Source: Adenanthera pavonina (taxonomy: Eukaryota > Streptophyta > Magnoliopsida > Fabales > Fabaceae). From it: a stretch of DNA of 64,000 nt. Under the pieces are notes generated by a model. It saw only the letters and a program-made list of their open reading frames with translations, was not told the origin of the DNA and did no database searches. A program made the translations under genes and the position numbers. Location of the stretch: positions 29,808,501-29,872,500 of the forward strand of contig JAIVEN010000011.1 of NCBI GenBank assembly GCA_026686845.1, read 5' to 3'. Positions 54,785 through 64,000 of this stretch are shown here, one piece after another. Every line of letters begins with the position of its first letter. Positions within the stretch are counted from its first letter, which is position 1.

Positions 54785-55400
54785 TTCCAAACATAGCCTT
54801 AAGGTCATGTACTTGCTGTTAAATATCACTGCAACAATATAACAAGTTAGAAATAATATCCGAGTCATGCCCGAGGATATTGTCTTTAAGAGTTATTCTG
54901 CCACGAGTCGATAACTCCCCAGGATTAAACGGATTCCTCTAGCCAAAGCAAGGCAACAGAAACAACAGAAAGAAATGAAACTGAAGCTCAGGTGAGCATA
55001 GAGGGAGAGGAGAAAGCTCTGAATAATGTCCGAGAGTTGGTGTGTAGAATTCAGTTCTAGAGCTCGGTATTTATAGGCTCCGAAATTAGTGAACGTTAGG
55101 CACACCATAACTGCAATTAAACGCCAATCATAAACATTGGGAGACATGTGAATAAATCTGAAAATGTTACTGGACATTGGACATAAAAATGGTTAACCAT
55201 TTCTGAACGTTGGGTTGATCACAGATTAATGGAAAATAAATTGGTTAATGAAGAATTAAAAATCCCAACATTACAAGATTCAAAACTAAAACTAGTAAAA
55301 AAAAAACTTTTCTGGTAAGCTATTTTATAATAAATTATTTTGTATTTTTGCAAAAATAATTTCCAATAAAAGTGTCCAATATTGTGTGTAACTCGCGCGC
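54785..55400 (-). mobile_element. Copia LTR-like remnant, minus strand
   Basis: The minus strand has TATAAATACCGAGCTC (about 55075-55060) followed by a leader with an inverted CGAGTCATGCCCGAGG motif and GTTATCGACTCGTGGCAG. This is the arrangement of a TATA-driven LTR. Boundaries were not found. The 94-codon frame at 55177-54893 lies in this segment and is not considered a gene. Confidence 0.45.
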
Positions 55401-56420
55401 AGGAGACAAATCGACGGATTTGAACTGCGTTTAGCAGTGGTGGCCTATTGTTATGTGCGCAAACCCACTTCTCCTCTTAGCTCATCTAATTGCCCAATTT
55501 CACATCTTAGTATATAAACACTAAGGCCTTTTTTCTTTTGAGCAATGTTGGACTTTCTTTTTAACACACACCCACACAAACTCTAACACTTGCCTCCCTC
55601 ACCCATTTCTTCATATTCAATTATTACGGTTAAGTCATGTATGATAGAATTCAACACTCAAACTTCTTTTTCTTTTTTTGACTGGGATCAAACTTCTCCT
55701 ATCTATAACTAGAACTTTCACTGTTAGCACTTAAAATGGCATAATTCATAACCTAGATTTTTTTTTTTTAGTTTTTCTCATTAGTTACCATGTAACCCTT
55801 AAGAATTTACCTCTTGGATTTACCATTATTTATCATAAGATATTTGAATATTCATCACTTAAAATGTCAAAATTACACGCTATTTATACCATTTGGATTT
55901 GGATGCTAGCTTAGGTGATGGTAAAGATACGGTAAGATGTGAGTAGAGGTTGGCAAAAACAAAAAAAAGACGTGGGTAGAGATTTTTAGAGTTCCAACTC
56001 TCATACATAACAAAAAAAAAGTTTTAGTTATTTGAGTTTTGGGAGGACCCATAATTCACCACTCAAACTTATACCATTTATGATAAAAGATTTCATTATT
56101 TAACACTCAAAATGTCAATATTTATATTTTAGACAAATTTTTTATATTTGTTTTTTTTTCACGAAAACTAAGAATATTCTCCATTGACAACATATACCAT
56201 TCTCCCTAAACATATTGAAAATATTAAGGGCAGTAATTGAATCATGCATATTGAAAATATAAAGGGCAGTAATTGAATCATGCACAATTCACCACTTGAG
56301 TTTTGCTATTTACCATACAAGCTTCTCCTATTTACCATTCAAAATGTCAAAATGAATAACCTCACGAAATTAATTTTGCTCTATAGTTATTGAACCATCC
56401 AAAATTCACCACTTGATTTA
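55401..56420. repeat. Degenerate interspersed short repeats
   Basis: The phrases CACTTAAAATGTCAAAATTA, AACACTCAAAATGTCAA, CACCACTCAAACTTATACC and CACCACTTGAGTTTTGC recur every 150-250 bp. A 44-bp unit (CATATTGAAAATAT, AAGGGCAGTAATTGAATCATG) is duplicated in tandem at 56213-56284. No coding frame is seen. Confidence 0.55.
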
Positions 56421-57859
56421 CGAATGATTCTTTACTACTATGTACATACAACGTATTTGAAATAAAAAAGGTCAACAGATAGTTTATGTAATTACTTATC
56501 TTAACCTTATATTTTAGATGCAAAAATCCCCTCAAGTCAATTGTATATAATGTGAGAAGATTTTAAAAGATGAAGTGAGATATCTCTTGTTTATGTCCTA
56601 ATGACATTACTCTTCAAAGGTTAGTTTTAATTATTTTTTAATAGTTTTTTTTTTTGTCAATGAATAATAGTTACATTGGTTCATGAAGAATCATGAATTA
56701 TTTGGAGAAAATCTTGAAATGGTTTATGATAAATCACAAGGTTTATAAATCATTAAGTTCATGAAATATTGGAATATCACAATGTATATACTCGAATATT
56801 CATGAAACATTAGAATATATATACATTAATTCATGAATTAGGTCATCATGATACTTCAAGAGATATCACTCCATTATCTATAAAGACTACTATCAATCAT
56901 AATTCAATCAATTTCACCTACACAAAAATTTATTTGCCTTTATTTTTTGTACACAAAAAAGATAAAAGTAAATTATTACTTTGTAAATGTTATTGTTGTC
57001 TAGGATTGAGTTTTGGGAGTATTCATTATATCCTATTGCATCCTAAAAGAAATTTGTTATTAACCTAAGTTGCACCCAAAGTTTGAAATAGGAGGAAGCG
57101 AATTAAATCGAAAGAAAAGTGTGGTCTATACCTTGAAGATTTGTATGTAACTTTCTCTCCAATTTCTTCTCTATACTTTAAAGAGCCATTTCCACCAATA
57201 ATCTTCACTCTTAATTATCTAATGAATGACTTTTTTGAAGGATTTGACTACAAATTTTGTTAAATTGAAAAGATTTGTAGGCAACAACTTTTTTGGATGG
57301 CCAAAGATGAAATTACTCCCCACTACATTGAGGCCTCGTTTGGTATGTAGAATGATTTTTTATGGAATGGAAATAGGAATTAGGAATGGGAATGAGAGTA
57401 AGAATGAAAATGTGTTTTAAAAGTACATTTGGTATGCAAAGAATTGTAACTGGAATAGTTGCATAAATTTGGTTTGGTATGTAGGTTTTAAGTATGGAAA
57501 GGATGCAAATATTTATGAAAAGTCTATAATAGCCTTATTTTAAAAAAAAACTTAATTAAAATAATATACCCTTTATAGAAAAACCAAAATCATTCATCAT
57601 ATCTCACACTTAGTTCTCCTATCCAGTTGAAGGTGATCATGCGAGGTTCCATCACAGTCAACGTCAACAATAGACAACATTATCCAACAATCTCTTGTGT
57701 TCTGTGTTGGATTTCATTGCTTTGCTCTTAGTGGAAGGAGGTTCGAACCCCAGATTTATTTCTGTCATCTTGAAAAATCAGTAACTTTTCTAGTCAATCT
57801 TTCTCAAGCCCTGTTTCTGCTACTTTCTTTCATGTGATTATTGACTTTGACTGAATCTG
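56421..57859. other. Intergenic sequence
   Basis: AT-rich. At 57340-57440 there is a MITE-like end (GGCCTCGTTTGGTATGTAGA, followed by repeated GGAATGGGAATG motifs) with no partner located. At 57740-57751 GGTTCGAACCCC matches a Pol III B-box, without a convincing A-box. No gene found. Confidence 0.4.
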
Positions 57860-57874
57860 GAATTCATATTCCTT

Positions 57875-58165
57875 CTTTTCTTCTCAGCTTCTACCTACTT
57901 TTCAGTTATCAATGGGTAACCAAAAAAACTAGAGTTTTGGATTTTTTTTTAAAGTGATATGAATTTTGGAGATGTATTAAGTATTGGTTAATCATGTGTC
58001 CCGGTATTTTTTTTTATTCCTTATTTTCTTCTCAACCTCTACCTACTTTTCAGTTTTCAATGGGTAATCAGAAAAACCTGAGTTTTACATTTTTTTAAAG
58101 TAATATGAATTTTAGAGATGTGTCAAGCTTTGGTTAATCATGCATCCTGCTATTTTTTTTTTTTT
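57875..58165 (+). repeat. Tandem duplication of ~140 bp
   Basis: TTTTCTTCTCAGCTTCTACC, TACTTTTCAGTTATCAATGG, then GGTTAATCATGTGTCCCGG (57875-58010) is repeated as TTTTCTTCTCAACCTCTACC, TACTTTTCAGTTTTCAATGG, then GGTTAATCATGCATCCTGC (58022-58155). Identity is about 85% by eye. Confidence 0.85.
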
Positions 58166-59124
58166 GAATGAAGTCCCATTGATTGATTAATTATAGCAAC
58201 TAGTTTGTTTACCACAATAAATATTTATTGTTGATAACTTTCACTTTTAAATTATGCTTTGAAGTTAAATTTCTCAACTAATCATTTTAAGAGTGCTTTG
58301 AATCACTTTCATGCAATTAAGAAGAGAGACTATTTTGATTTAGACTACTTCTATTTACAAGGAGAATGAATTTCTTAAGATATAACTTCATTTAACTGTA
58401 AGATTTCACATTTTTTTAACAAAAAGTCAAAAGGCTTAAAAAATCTCGAATAGACAGAGGGAAATGTAGGTCTTAAACTCAAGTGTTCATTTTGGTTGCA
58501 CTAATAATTTCTTTTCATAGATGAGCTAGTATGTTTATCTTAGCAGATAATTAAGGAAGCTCCACTATGATATATTATCATGATGAAGTATAAAATAGTT
58601 CAACCACATTGAAGATGGGAAATCTTTTGATATGAAAGGCGAAACCTATGTTTGCACTAATAATTTCTAAACAAATGAGTTTGGAGATCCCATATCAAAT
58701 GAACTCAAGCAAATGAAGAGCAAAGTTAGAGTTTCTAAAAGATTGAAGATTGTTTCACATATTTTAGGAAGCTATTTGTAAAAAAAGATAGTTAAGCTTT
58801 GAATTTCAATTCACCCAATATTAAATGAGATGTCTAAATAAATGATTAGTGATTAACTCATGATTTCAAAATGGTTTTCATAAAAATAGCTACCTTATGA
58901 GGATAAAGTTTTAATTTCAAAAATATTTCTAAGTGTTCACTTTGTTTTCAAGAACATGTTTCAGCATATGAGGATAAAGTCAAGTTCAAAGATATTTCTA
59001 AGTGTTTACCTTGTTTTCATGAAAATACTTTACCTTATGTGCATAACCATTGATTAGGTGGTTATCTTTTTAAGGTAGACACCTTATTCGCATAAGGGAG
59101 TGAACAGTGAAGCCAAATTGTATT

Positions 59125-59605
59125 GTACAGCCTGTTATGCGGATATTATTTGTATAACCTAGGGAGGTTATCCGCATAACGTGTGTCACAGAGCACTTGA
59201 ACTCTTCTTTGTTAAAAGGTTATCCGCATAACCTAGGAAAGTTATCCACATAACCTATATTTCAGAGTATTTGGACTTTACTTGGTTAAACAGGTTATCC
59301 GTATAACCTAGGGAGGTTATCTGCATAACCTATGTTTTAGAGTATTTGGACTTTCCTTTGCTAATCAGGTTATCCGCATAACCTTGGCAGATTATCCTGA
59401 TAACCTAAGTTTTACAAAAACTCAATTTGGGGAAAACTTAATGTTATCCTAACAACTGAGTAGGTTTTTATGAAAATGATTTTAAACTAAAACTTAGTCA
59501 TTCTGGGAAGTACGTTATTCGCATAATCTAGCTACGTTATCCGCATAACGAAAGGACTACATTGAAAATAAAAGCAAACAGTCCCCCGTTATTCGCATAA
59601 CCTCT
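59125..59605 (+). repeat. Array of GGTTATCCGCATAACC palindromes in the LTR
   Basis: About ten exact or near copies (e.g. 59170, 59219, 59286, 59367, 59528) of the interrupted palindrome GGTTAT-CCGC-ATAACC. They are often paired as palindrome-TAGGGA-palindrome with a unit of about 67 bp. The array lies just upstream of the LTR TATA box. Confidence 0.9.
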
Positions 59606-59695
59606 GTCAGATGCATTTAATGCAATAGGTGAACGGCTATTTTTCTGAGAGTAACGACTAATCTTTGTTTCCAACGGATAGTTTTGCTCCAAAAC

Positions 59696-59703
59696 TATAA
59701 ATA
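59696..59703 (+). promoter_or_regulatory. LTR TATA box
   Basis: TATAAATA followed by GG, placed between the palindrome array and the R-U5-like part of the third Sirevirus-like LTR. Confidence 0.65.
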
Positions 59704-60547
59704 GGATATTATTTAAGTTGTTGGGTAATGAGAAAAAACAAAAAAAGCCAAAACTCTGTGGATTTGATTTCTGATCCATTCAAAGCTTACCTATCCTCTG
59801 TTTAGCTCATTCATTGTACTTAAACTTTCATATCCACTCTTTTGAAAGAGAGCTTTTATTCTGTATATTTCTACACATTTGTAGATAGTACTTAGTGTGA
59901 GAATACACTGAGAGAGTTGCTCTTACTCTTGAGTGAGAAGAGTGAGAGAGGTTTGTATAATTCAAAGTTTGGGCTGGTGTTGTATTGAGATCATTGCAAG
60001 AATCCATTCAAATCTTGCAAGAGATAGTAGAGAAATCTCAAGTGGTGGCTTGAGGACTGGACGCAGGTCAAGTGGAGTAGACCAAACTAAGATAAATCAT
60101 TGTGTCCCCTTCTCATTATTCTTTATTTCTTATACTCTATTTTTTCAATAATATGTTATTATCACTATTATATTTCCGTTTTGTAGAAAAATTCAAACTT
60201 CCCAATATACTCCCTCTTGGGAAGCCAGCTAAACTAACAGTTACCATTTCATTTAGCAAAGCATCTTGGTCAAAAAAGTATTTGAGAATATGTTAGGATA
60301 TAAATAAAATGAAATTAGGACATATGCACTATAATATATTTTCTAAGTTCTATATATTGGTTGCTTGAATGTCTAAGTTACATGGTAAGTTCTATAGAAT
60401 AATACATATCACCATGAAGACCAAATGTGTTAAGATAAAAATAATTTTAAGAATGGAAAACCAAAATCAATGGTTGTGTACACTATGAAGATTGAATTTT
60501 TTTTATAATTCACTTATTATTATTGAATTTGCAACAATGAATATAGG

Positions 60548-61040
60548 TAATACTGGTATACAAGTTAGAAAACATGTGTGAACCCCTGAGGAAGATAATG
60601 TCCTTATTGAGTGCCTTGTTCATATGTGTAATGAAGGAACATTTATGGTGGACAAGAACTTTAGGCTTGGTTTCTTATATTATTTGGAAGACATGGTTCA
60701 ACAAATGCTCCCAGGATGTCAATTAACGGGTGGGCATATACAGTCTCACATAAACATCTTAAATCAACTTGTCACTATGTGTTTGACATGATATATGGGC
60801 CTAATGCACATGGTTTTAGATGGGATCCTATTAGCAAGTGTATTGTCGCAACATAAGAGGTATGGGATCAATATCTCTTGGTAAGGTTACTCACTTATGT
60901 TTATTGCATTAAATTTTCATTACTCAAAATGTGACATTTGTTTGTATATATTGACAAGTTAATAGGCGGGCTGCCATGTTTAAGAACAACCCATTTCCCC
61001 ACTTTGAACAATTATGCACCGTCTTTGGAATAAATTAATA
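60548..61040 (+). pseudogene. Myb/SANT-like domain protein pseudogene (Myb_DNA-bind_3 type)
   Basis: The plus-strand reading gives RKHV, stop, TPEEDNVLIECLVHMCNEGT, then a MVDKNFRLGF segment, then after a frameshift near 60755 FDMIYGPNAHGFRWDPISKC. A second stop follows (before EVWDQYLL), then a possible intron (GGTAAGG at about 60881 to an AG near 60958), then AAMFKNNPFPHFEQLCTVFG. This is the domain order of the plant Myb/SANT-like family (W-x-PEED start, GF-x-WDP middle, PFPHYDEL end), many members of which travel with PIF/Harbinger transposons. The Trp codon of the first motif is TGA. Two stops and a frameshift make it non-functional. No transposase is visible beside it. Confidence 0.8.
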
Positions 61041-61629
61041 TATGTGTCACACTTGTAATGAGAGGAATGAGAGGATTGGTATTACTATATGTATTTGGAT
61101 GTTTAGTGGGAACATAATTAGTAATCATGTGTTGGGATGTTTAATGAGTTGTGTGACAAGTAATGATGTGTGTGACAAAAGGCTTTGATGTAGCAAAACC
61201 ATTTTATCCTATGTATTTGAATATTTTGAACTTGTTATGATGTAGCGATGTATTTATGTTTTGTGGGATAAATTTCCACGCTTGTTTCAAATTCTAGTTT
61301 ACAAATCATGAAATTTTCTTACTATTTTTTGACACAGATGGCAAGCAAAACTAGCATTGGAGATAGTAGCTATTTAAAAGGTGTTACTTATTCTACTTAT
61401 CCTGATATTAAATGGGGCATTGTAAACACCGTATTTTGTCCGGGTAATTTTAAAAATATATAAATATAATGATAATAATAAAAAAAATAATAGTAAAAAT
61501 ATAATAATAAATAAAATAATAGAAAATGTCAAAAAAAAAAGAAAGAAAAGATTAAAAAAAAAAGAAGAAGAGGAAGCAAAACAAAAAATAAAAGGAAGCA
61601 AAATAAAAAAAAAGGGAGAATATGTATTT

Positions 61630-61691
61630 CAGCCCAAATATGCTATTTGGGCTGACCGAAAGTTCACGAGCCCAATTGAGGGCTCGTGAAC
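61630..61691 (+). other. Paired hairpins in giant LTR copy B
   Basis: Stem 1: CAGCCCAAATA (61630-61640), loop TGC, TATTTGGGCTG (61644-61654), perfect 11 bp. Stem 2: GTTCACGAGCCC (61662-61673), loop AATTGA, GGGCTCGTGAAC (61680-61691), perfect 12 bp. Confidence 0.85.
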
Positions 61692-62640
61692 AAGGGCAAA
61701 GGGCGTAGCCCTAAGAAAAGGAGAGAGCACGCCAGAGAAGATAGGAAGGCAGAGAGAGAAAGCTGCAGCAGAGGGGGCCAAGGACTGGAAAAAGAAACTG
61801 AGGGCTCAGGCGCGAGTCAGGACGAGGAGCTGCAGAATTAGAGCAGGGAGGCTGAGAGAGGAGCACGCAAGGCCGAAGAAACAGGGGGAAGCGTGCAAGA
61901 GAGAAAAAGGGAGAGGGAGAACGCGTGAGGGGAAAAAGGGGAGCACGGCAGAAATTTAAAAGGGGGGAGCCTTAGAGCTCAGCGAGGGGGTTCCAGACGG
62001 AGAGAAGACTGGGAGCCGCGAAGAAGACGAACTGAAAAGGGACCGAGAGGGGAGGAGATAGAGGCGGCTGAAAAAAAAAAAAAGAGAGAGGCACAGAGGA
62101 AGGGAAAAGAAAGCCGCGGGCAGAGGGAGAGAGAGCCGCAAGCAAAGGGCACAGAGGGAGCTCTAAAGGGGAGCTGAGCACGAGGAAGAGAGGAGAGAGC
62201 CGCGAGCAGGGGAGAATTGGAGGAGGCCGCGAGCGTGAAAAAAAAAACCTGAGAGAGGGAGCTCCGAGGAGGCCGTAGAAAAGGAAGGGAAAGGGGGAGC
62301 GCGAGGGAGCCGAGAAGAGAGAGAACTGCAAAGGAGACGAACAGAAGAGGGACCAAGAGGGGAGGAGACAGAGGTGGCTGAAAAAAAAGAGAGGACAGAG
62401 AGGGAGCGAAGGGGTGAGACCAAACAGAGGGAGCCGCGGAGTGAGGAAGCCAAGGGCATGAGATCCGAGGAGAGGGAGCTAGAGTTTGGTAAAAGGGGAT
62501 CTGGGAACTTCGCACTGAACACAAAAAACAAAGGGAGGCATGAGGACGAGAGGACTGAGGCATAGGAAAGAGGAGGTGGTTGTGCCGTAAGGGAGCAGGA
62601 GAGGGTGAGTCAAGTTCGAGTTATTGATCCCCTGTTGCAG
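61690..62640 (+). repeat. Purine-rich (GA-rich) block in giant LTR copy B
   Basis: About 950 bp of AGAGGGAG/GAGCCG-type sequence with internal degenerate repeats. For example, GGGACCAAGAGGGGAGGAGA near 62349 repeats GGGACCGAGAGGGGAGGAGA near 62039, each followed by TAGAGGCGGCTG or CAGAGGTGGCTG. The long minus-strand Pro/Ser/Leu-rich frames are composition artefacts. Confidence 0.75.
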
Positions 62641-64000
62641 TGATACTCAAAGACGCAGGAATAGAAGCCTCAGCTTGGTAAAATTTGTTAAGTTTGAATT
62701 ATACTATCCTCTTTCGGATAATACCCCATTCCATTCCATGCCTCAGATTTTATTGTACAAGTGCTAAGATTCTGCTTGCCTTTGTCGATGCCCTGTTTCT
62801 GAATTGGTTGAGTTCTATCGAAAAATGCTCCCTCTAGATTTTGGTATGTTCAGGCTTGTTCCGTAGAGGATTTTTTAGTGTCACTGATGAAATGTTAGAC
62901 CTCAAAATGTGTATTCGTCCAGTTTAGAAACGATTCTTGCTTAGTCTAATTATTGTTGGAATGTGTATTGGCTGTACTGGCTCTAAACTAGATTGTGTAT
63001 GCACTTCGTTTTGTTCAAAATTAGCACTAGCATGCCATTTGCAAGGGGGAGTTCTTTGTTTAATTGTTCCCCTAGGTCCTTAGAGATAGCCTGATGGTTT
63101 GCTCAATCATTTCTGGTTTGCAAGAACATTGGACTTGGATGGTGTGTACTGAATGGCCTTTGTATGCTTTTGATTGATAGATTTCTATTATTAAAGTTAG
63201 AATATGTCATGCTTTGTTACACGTCTTGCAGGTGTTTGTCAAAAAGCCCATTAGGAGTTCACTATTTTCTAAACATAAATATTTAACCACGGCTCTTACA
63301 TTTTGTTTATTGGAAGCTTTGCTATTAGAGGGTCGTGTAGTTAACTCCCCATTTCCCATTTTTATAACTCATTTAGTTTTGGAGGCTAGTGAATTCTCTT
63401 CTTAACGTGAACCCTTAATTTCTTTTTGTGCTTAGAGGTCCATGGATATGATTTCATATTGCCTTGGATACTAGGATGATGTTGAGCATAAATGCTTTGG
63501 GGGTTAGAATAGTTGGTGAATATAACACTTTGATGTGAAAGCTTTGCATGTCCTCGCATTGGAGTCAGAATGCTGTCATGGATATATGAGTTCTGATTTA
63601 CACTTTTCAAATTGATCACATAACCTTATTTTATCCAAAAGCCCCAATTTCGTTGTTGTGCATGGTCAATTTCGTTGAATGATCATATGAGCATATATCA
63701 TAAAAAAAAAAGATTCAGTTTCGTTGATATATGGATATTCTCTAACTGCATTTTTTTAAATAAATAAATAAAAATTATTTAAACAAAAATTATTCATTTC
63801 ATTCAAGTTTTTATCCATTCCACTTATCTGCCTCGAGTGGTAACACCGTGGGCACTTAGGTGTTAATTAGCGAGCTGTGAGTGATAAAATCACCACAGGT
63901 CCTCATTGACTCTTTTTCTAGAAAAGAAAAATAAAATAGACAAATAAAAATAAATAATATATGAATATATACATAAAGTCATATTTTAAATTCCTTTTAC

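Larger units (their letters stand above)
58560..60240 (+). mobile_element. Third Sirevirus-like Copia LTR (solo or 3' LTR)
   Basis: The 3' edge AACTTCCCAATATACTCCCT, then CTTGGGAAGCCAGCTAAACTAACA, is the inverse of the first LTR edge at 1421, so the LTR ends at 60240. A TATA box (TATAAATA, 59696-59703) is followed by the R-U5 part shared with 16720-17172. No primer site follows 60240. The 5' boundary near 58560 is only approximate, estimated from the 1.67-kb length of the first copy. Confidence 0.75.
61421..64000 (+). mobile_element. Giant Gypsy-type LTR, copy B (runs off the right edge)
   Basis: It starts TGTAAACACCGTATTTTGTC followed by CGGG. It repeats the order of copy A: hairpin pair (61630-61691), purine-rich block (61690-62640), AAGTTTGAATTATACTATCC (compare GGTTTGAATTACTCTACTC at 51258), and a tandem-unit head GAGTGGTAACACCGTGGGCA at 63834. 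Same orientation as copy A. Whether A and B are the two LTRs of one element (internal 54.4-61.4 kb) or separate insertions is unresolved. The short AAATGGGGCA before 61421 could be a purine tract. Confidence 0.7.

Noticed and set aside
49490..54800. A single MITE spanning the inverted AGTTTGGAAGTTT-like ends near 49495 and 54770
   Set aside because: The ends are more than 5 kb apart, flanking a giant LTR; more likely two unrelated MITE ends or fragments.
54893..55177. 94-codon minus frame with hydrophobic Cys/Phe-rich tail
   Set aside because: Lies over an LTR-like promoter region with a TATA box; more likely an untranslated LTR.
57740..57751. GGTTCGAACCCC as a tRNA or SINE B-box
   Set aside because: No acceptable A-box 30-60 nt upstream and no cloverleaf; kept only as a remark in the intergenic entry.
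61972..62563. Long minus-strand Pro/Ser/Leu-rich open frames (119-194 codons)
   Set aside because: They lie in a GA-rich block where stops are rare on the pyrimidine strand, three frames overlap, and composition is low complexity with no domain.
1..64000. CRISPR arrays, bacterial operons, riboswitches, ribosomal RNA genes
   Set aside because: Nothing resembling these was found; the repeats present are transposon-derived and the genes are intron-containing plant genes.

Overview
The window is nuclear DNA from a eudicot plant. It is AT-rich, has intron-containing genes with plant splice sites, and is crowded with LTR retrotransposons, LINEs, hAT relics and MITEs. The species cannot be named from sequence alone. 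Three host genes are supported: an intronless F-box gene of the At1g67623 type (13702-14469, +), a complete 10-exon SCAI homologue (20899-37669, +, predicted 567 aa), and a complete 13-exon organellar glutamyl-tRNA synthetase (46840 down to 39727, -, predicted 574 aa). The SCAI and GluRS genes converge tail to tail, about 2.06 kb apart. I placed every intron by hand from reading frame and GT/GC-AG sites.

Layout. 1-3088: 5' end of a decayed Sirevirus-like Copia element on the minus strand (gag with stops, a 16-nt initiator-Met tRNA primer site, a 1.67-kb LTR). 3.9-5.9 kb: relic of a Gypsy LTR end with a tRNA-Asp-type primer site, abutting a complete 1.49-kb miniature LTR element (5-bp duplication TATAA) that keeps one intact ORF, plus a third LTR copy. 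6.06-11.98 kb: inverted and direct copies of one long LTR-type repeat. 12.1-12.8 kb: a long-TIR MITE. 13.3-14.5 kb: the F-box gene, behind an LTR-like promoter. 14.5-20.6 kb: repeats, a second Sirevirus-like LTR, a decayed partial duplicate of the F-box gene, and a Tourist-like MITE. 20.9-37.7 kb: SCAI, whose introns carry two RTE-like LINE insertions with exact 17-bp and 15-bp target duplications, a MITE, hAT (DUF4371-type) relics and LTR pieces. 39.7-46.8 kb: GluRS, with a Copia reverse-transcriptase fragment in one intron. 47-64 kb: gene-poor. It holds two copies of a very long Gypsy-type LTR (50048-~54370, and 61421 to the window end), each with paired hairpins, a purine-rich block and a ~280-bp tandem motif. 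Between them lie a third Sirevirus-like LTR (ending 60240) and a Myb/SANT-like pseudogene.

The genes do not form a pathway. GluRS serves organelle translation, SCAI is a conserved nuclear regulator in animals, and the F-box protein is a likely SCF substrate adaptor. The best leads are the different palindromic repeat arrays in three LTRs of one Copia lineage, the conserved hairpin pair in the giant LTRs, the miniature element with an intact ORF, a minimal AUG-UGA uORF just before the SCAI start, and the LTR-like promoter of the F-box gene. No previously undescribed multi-gene system is evident.
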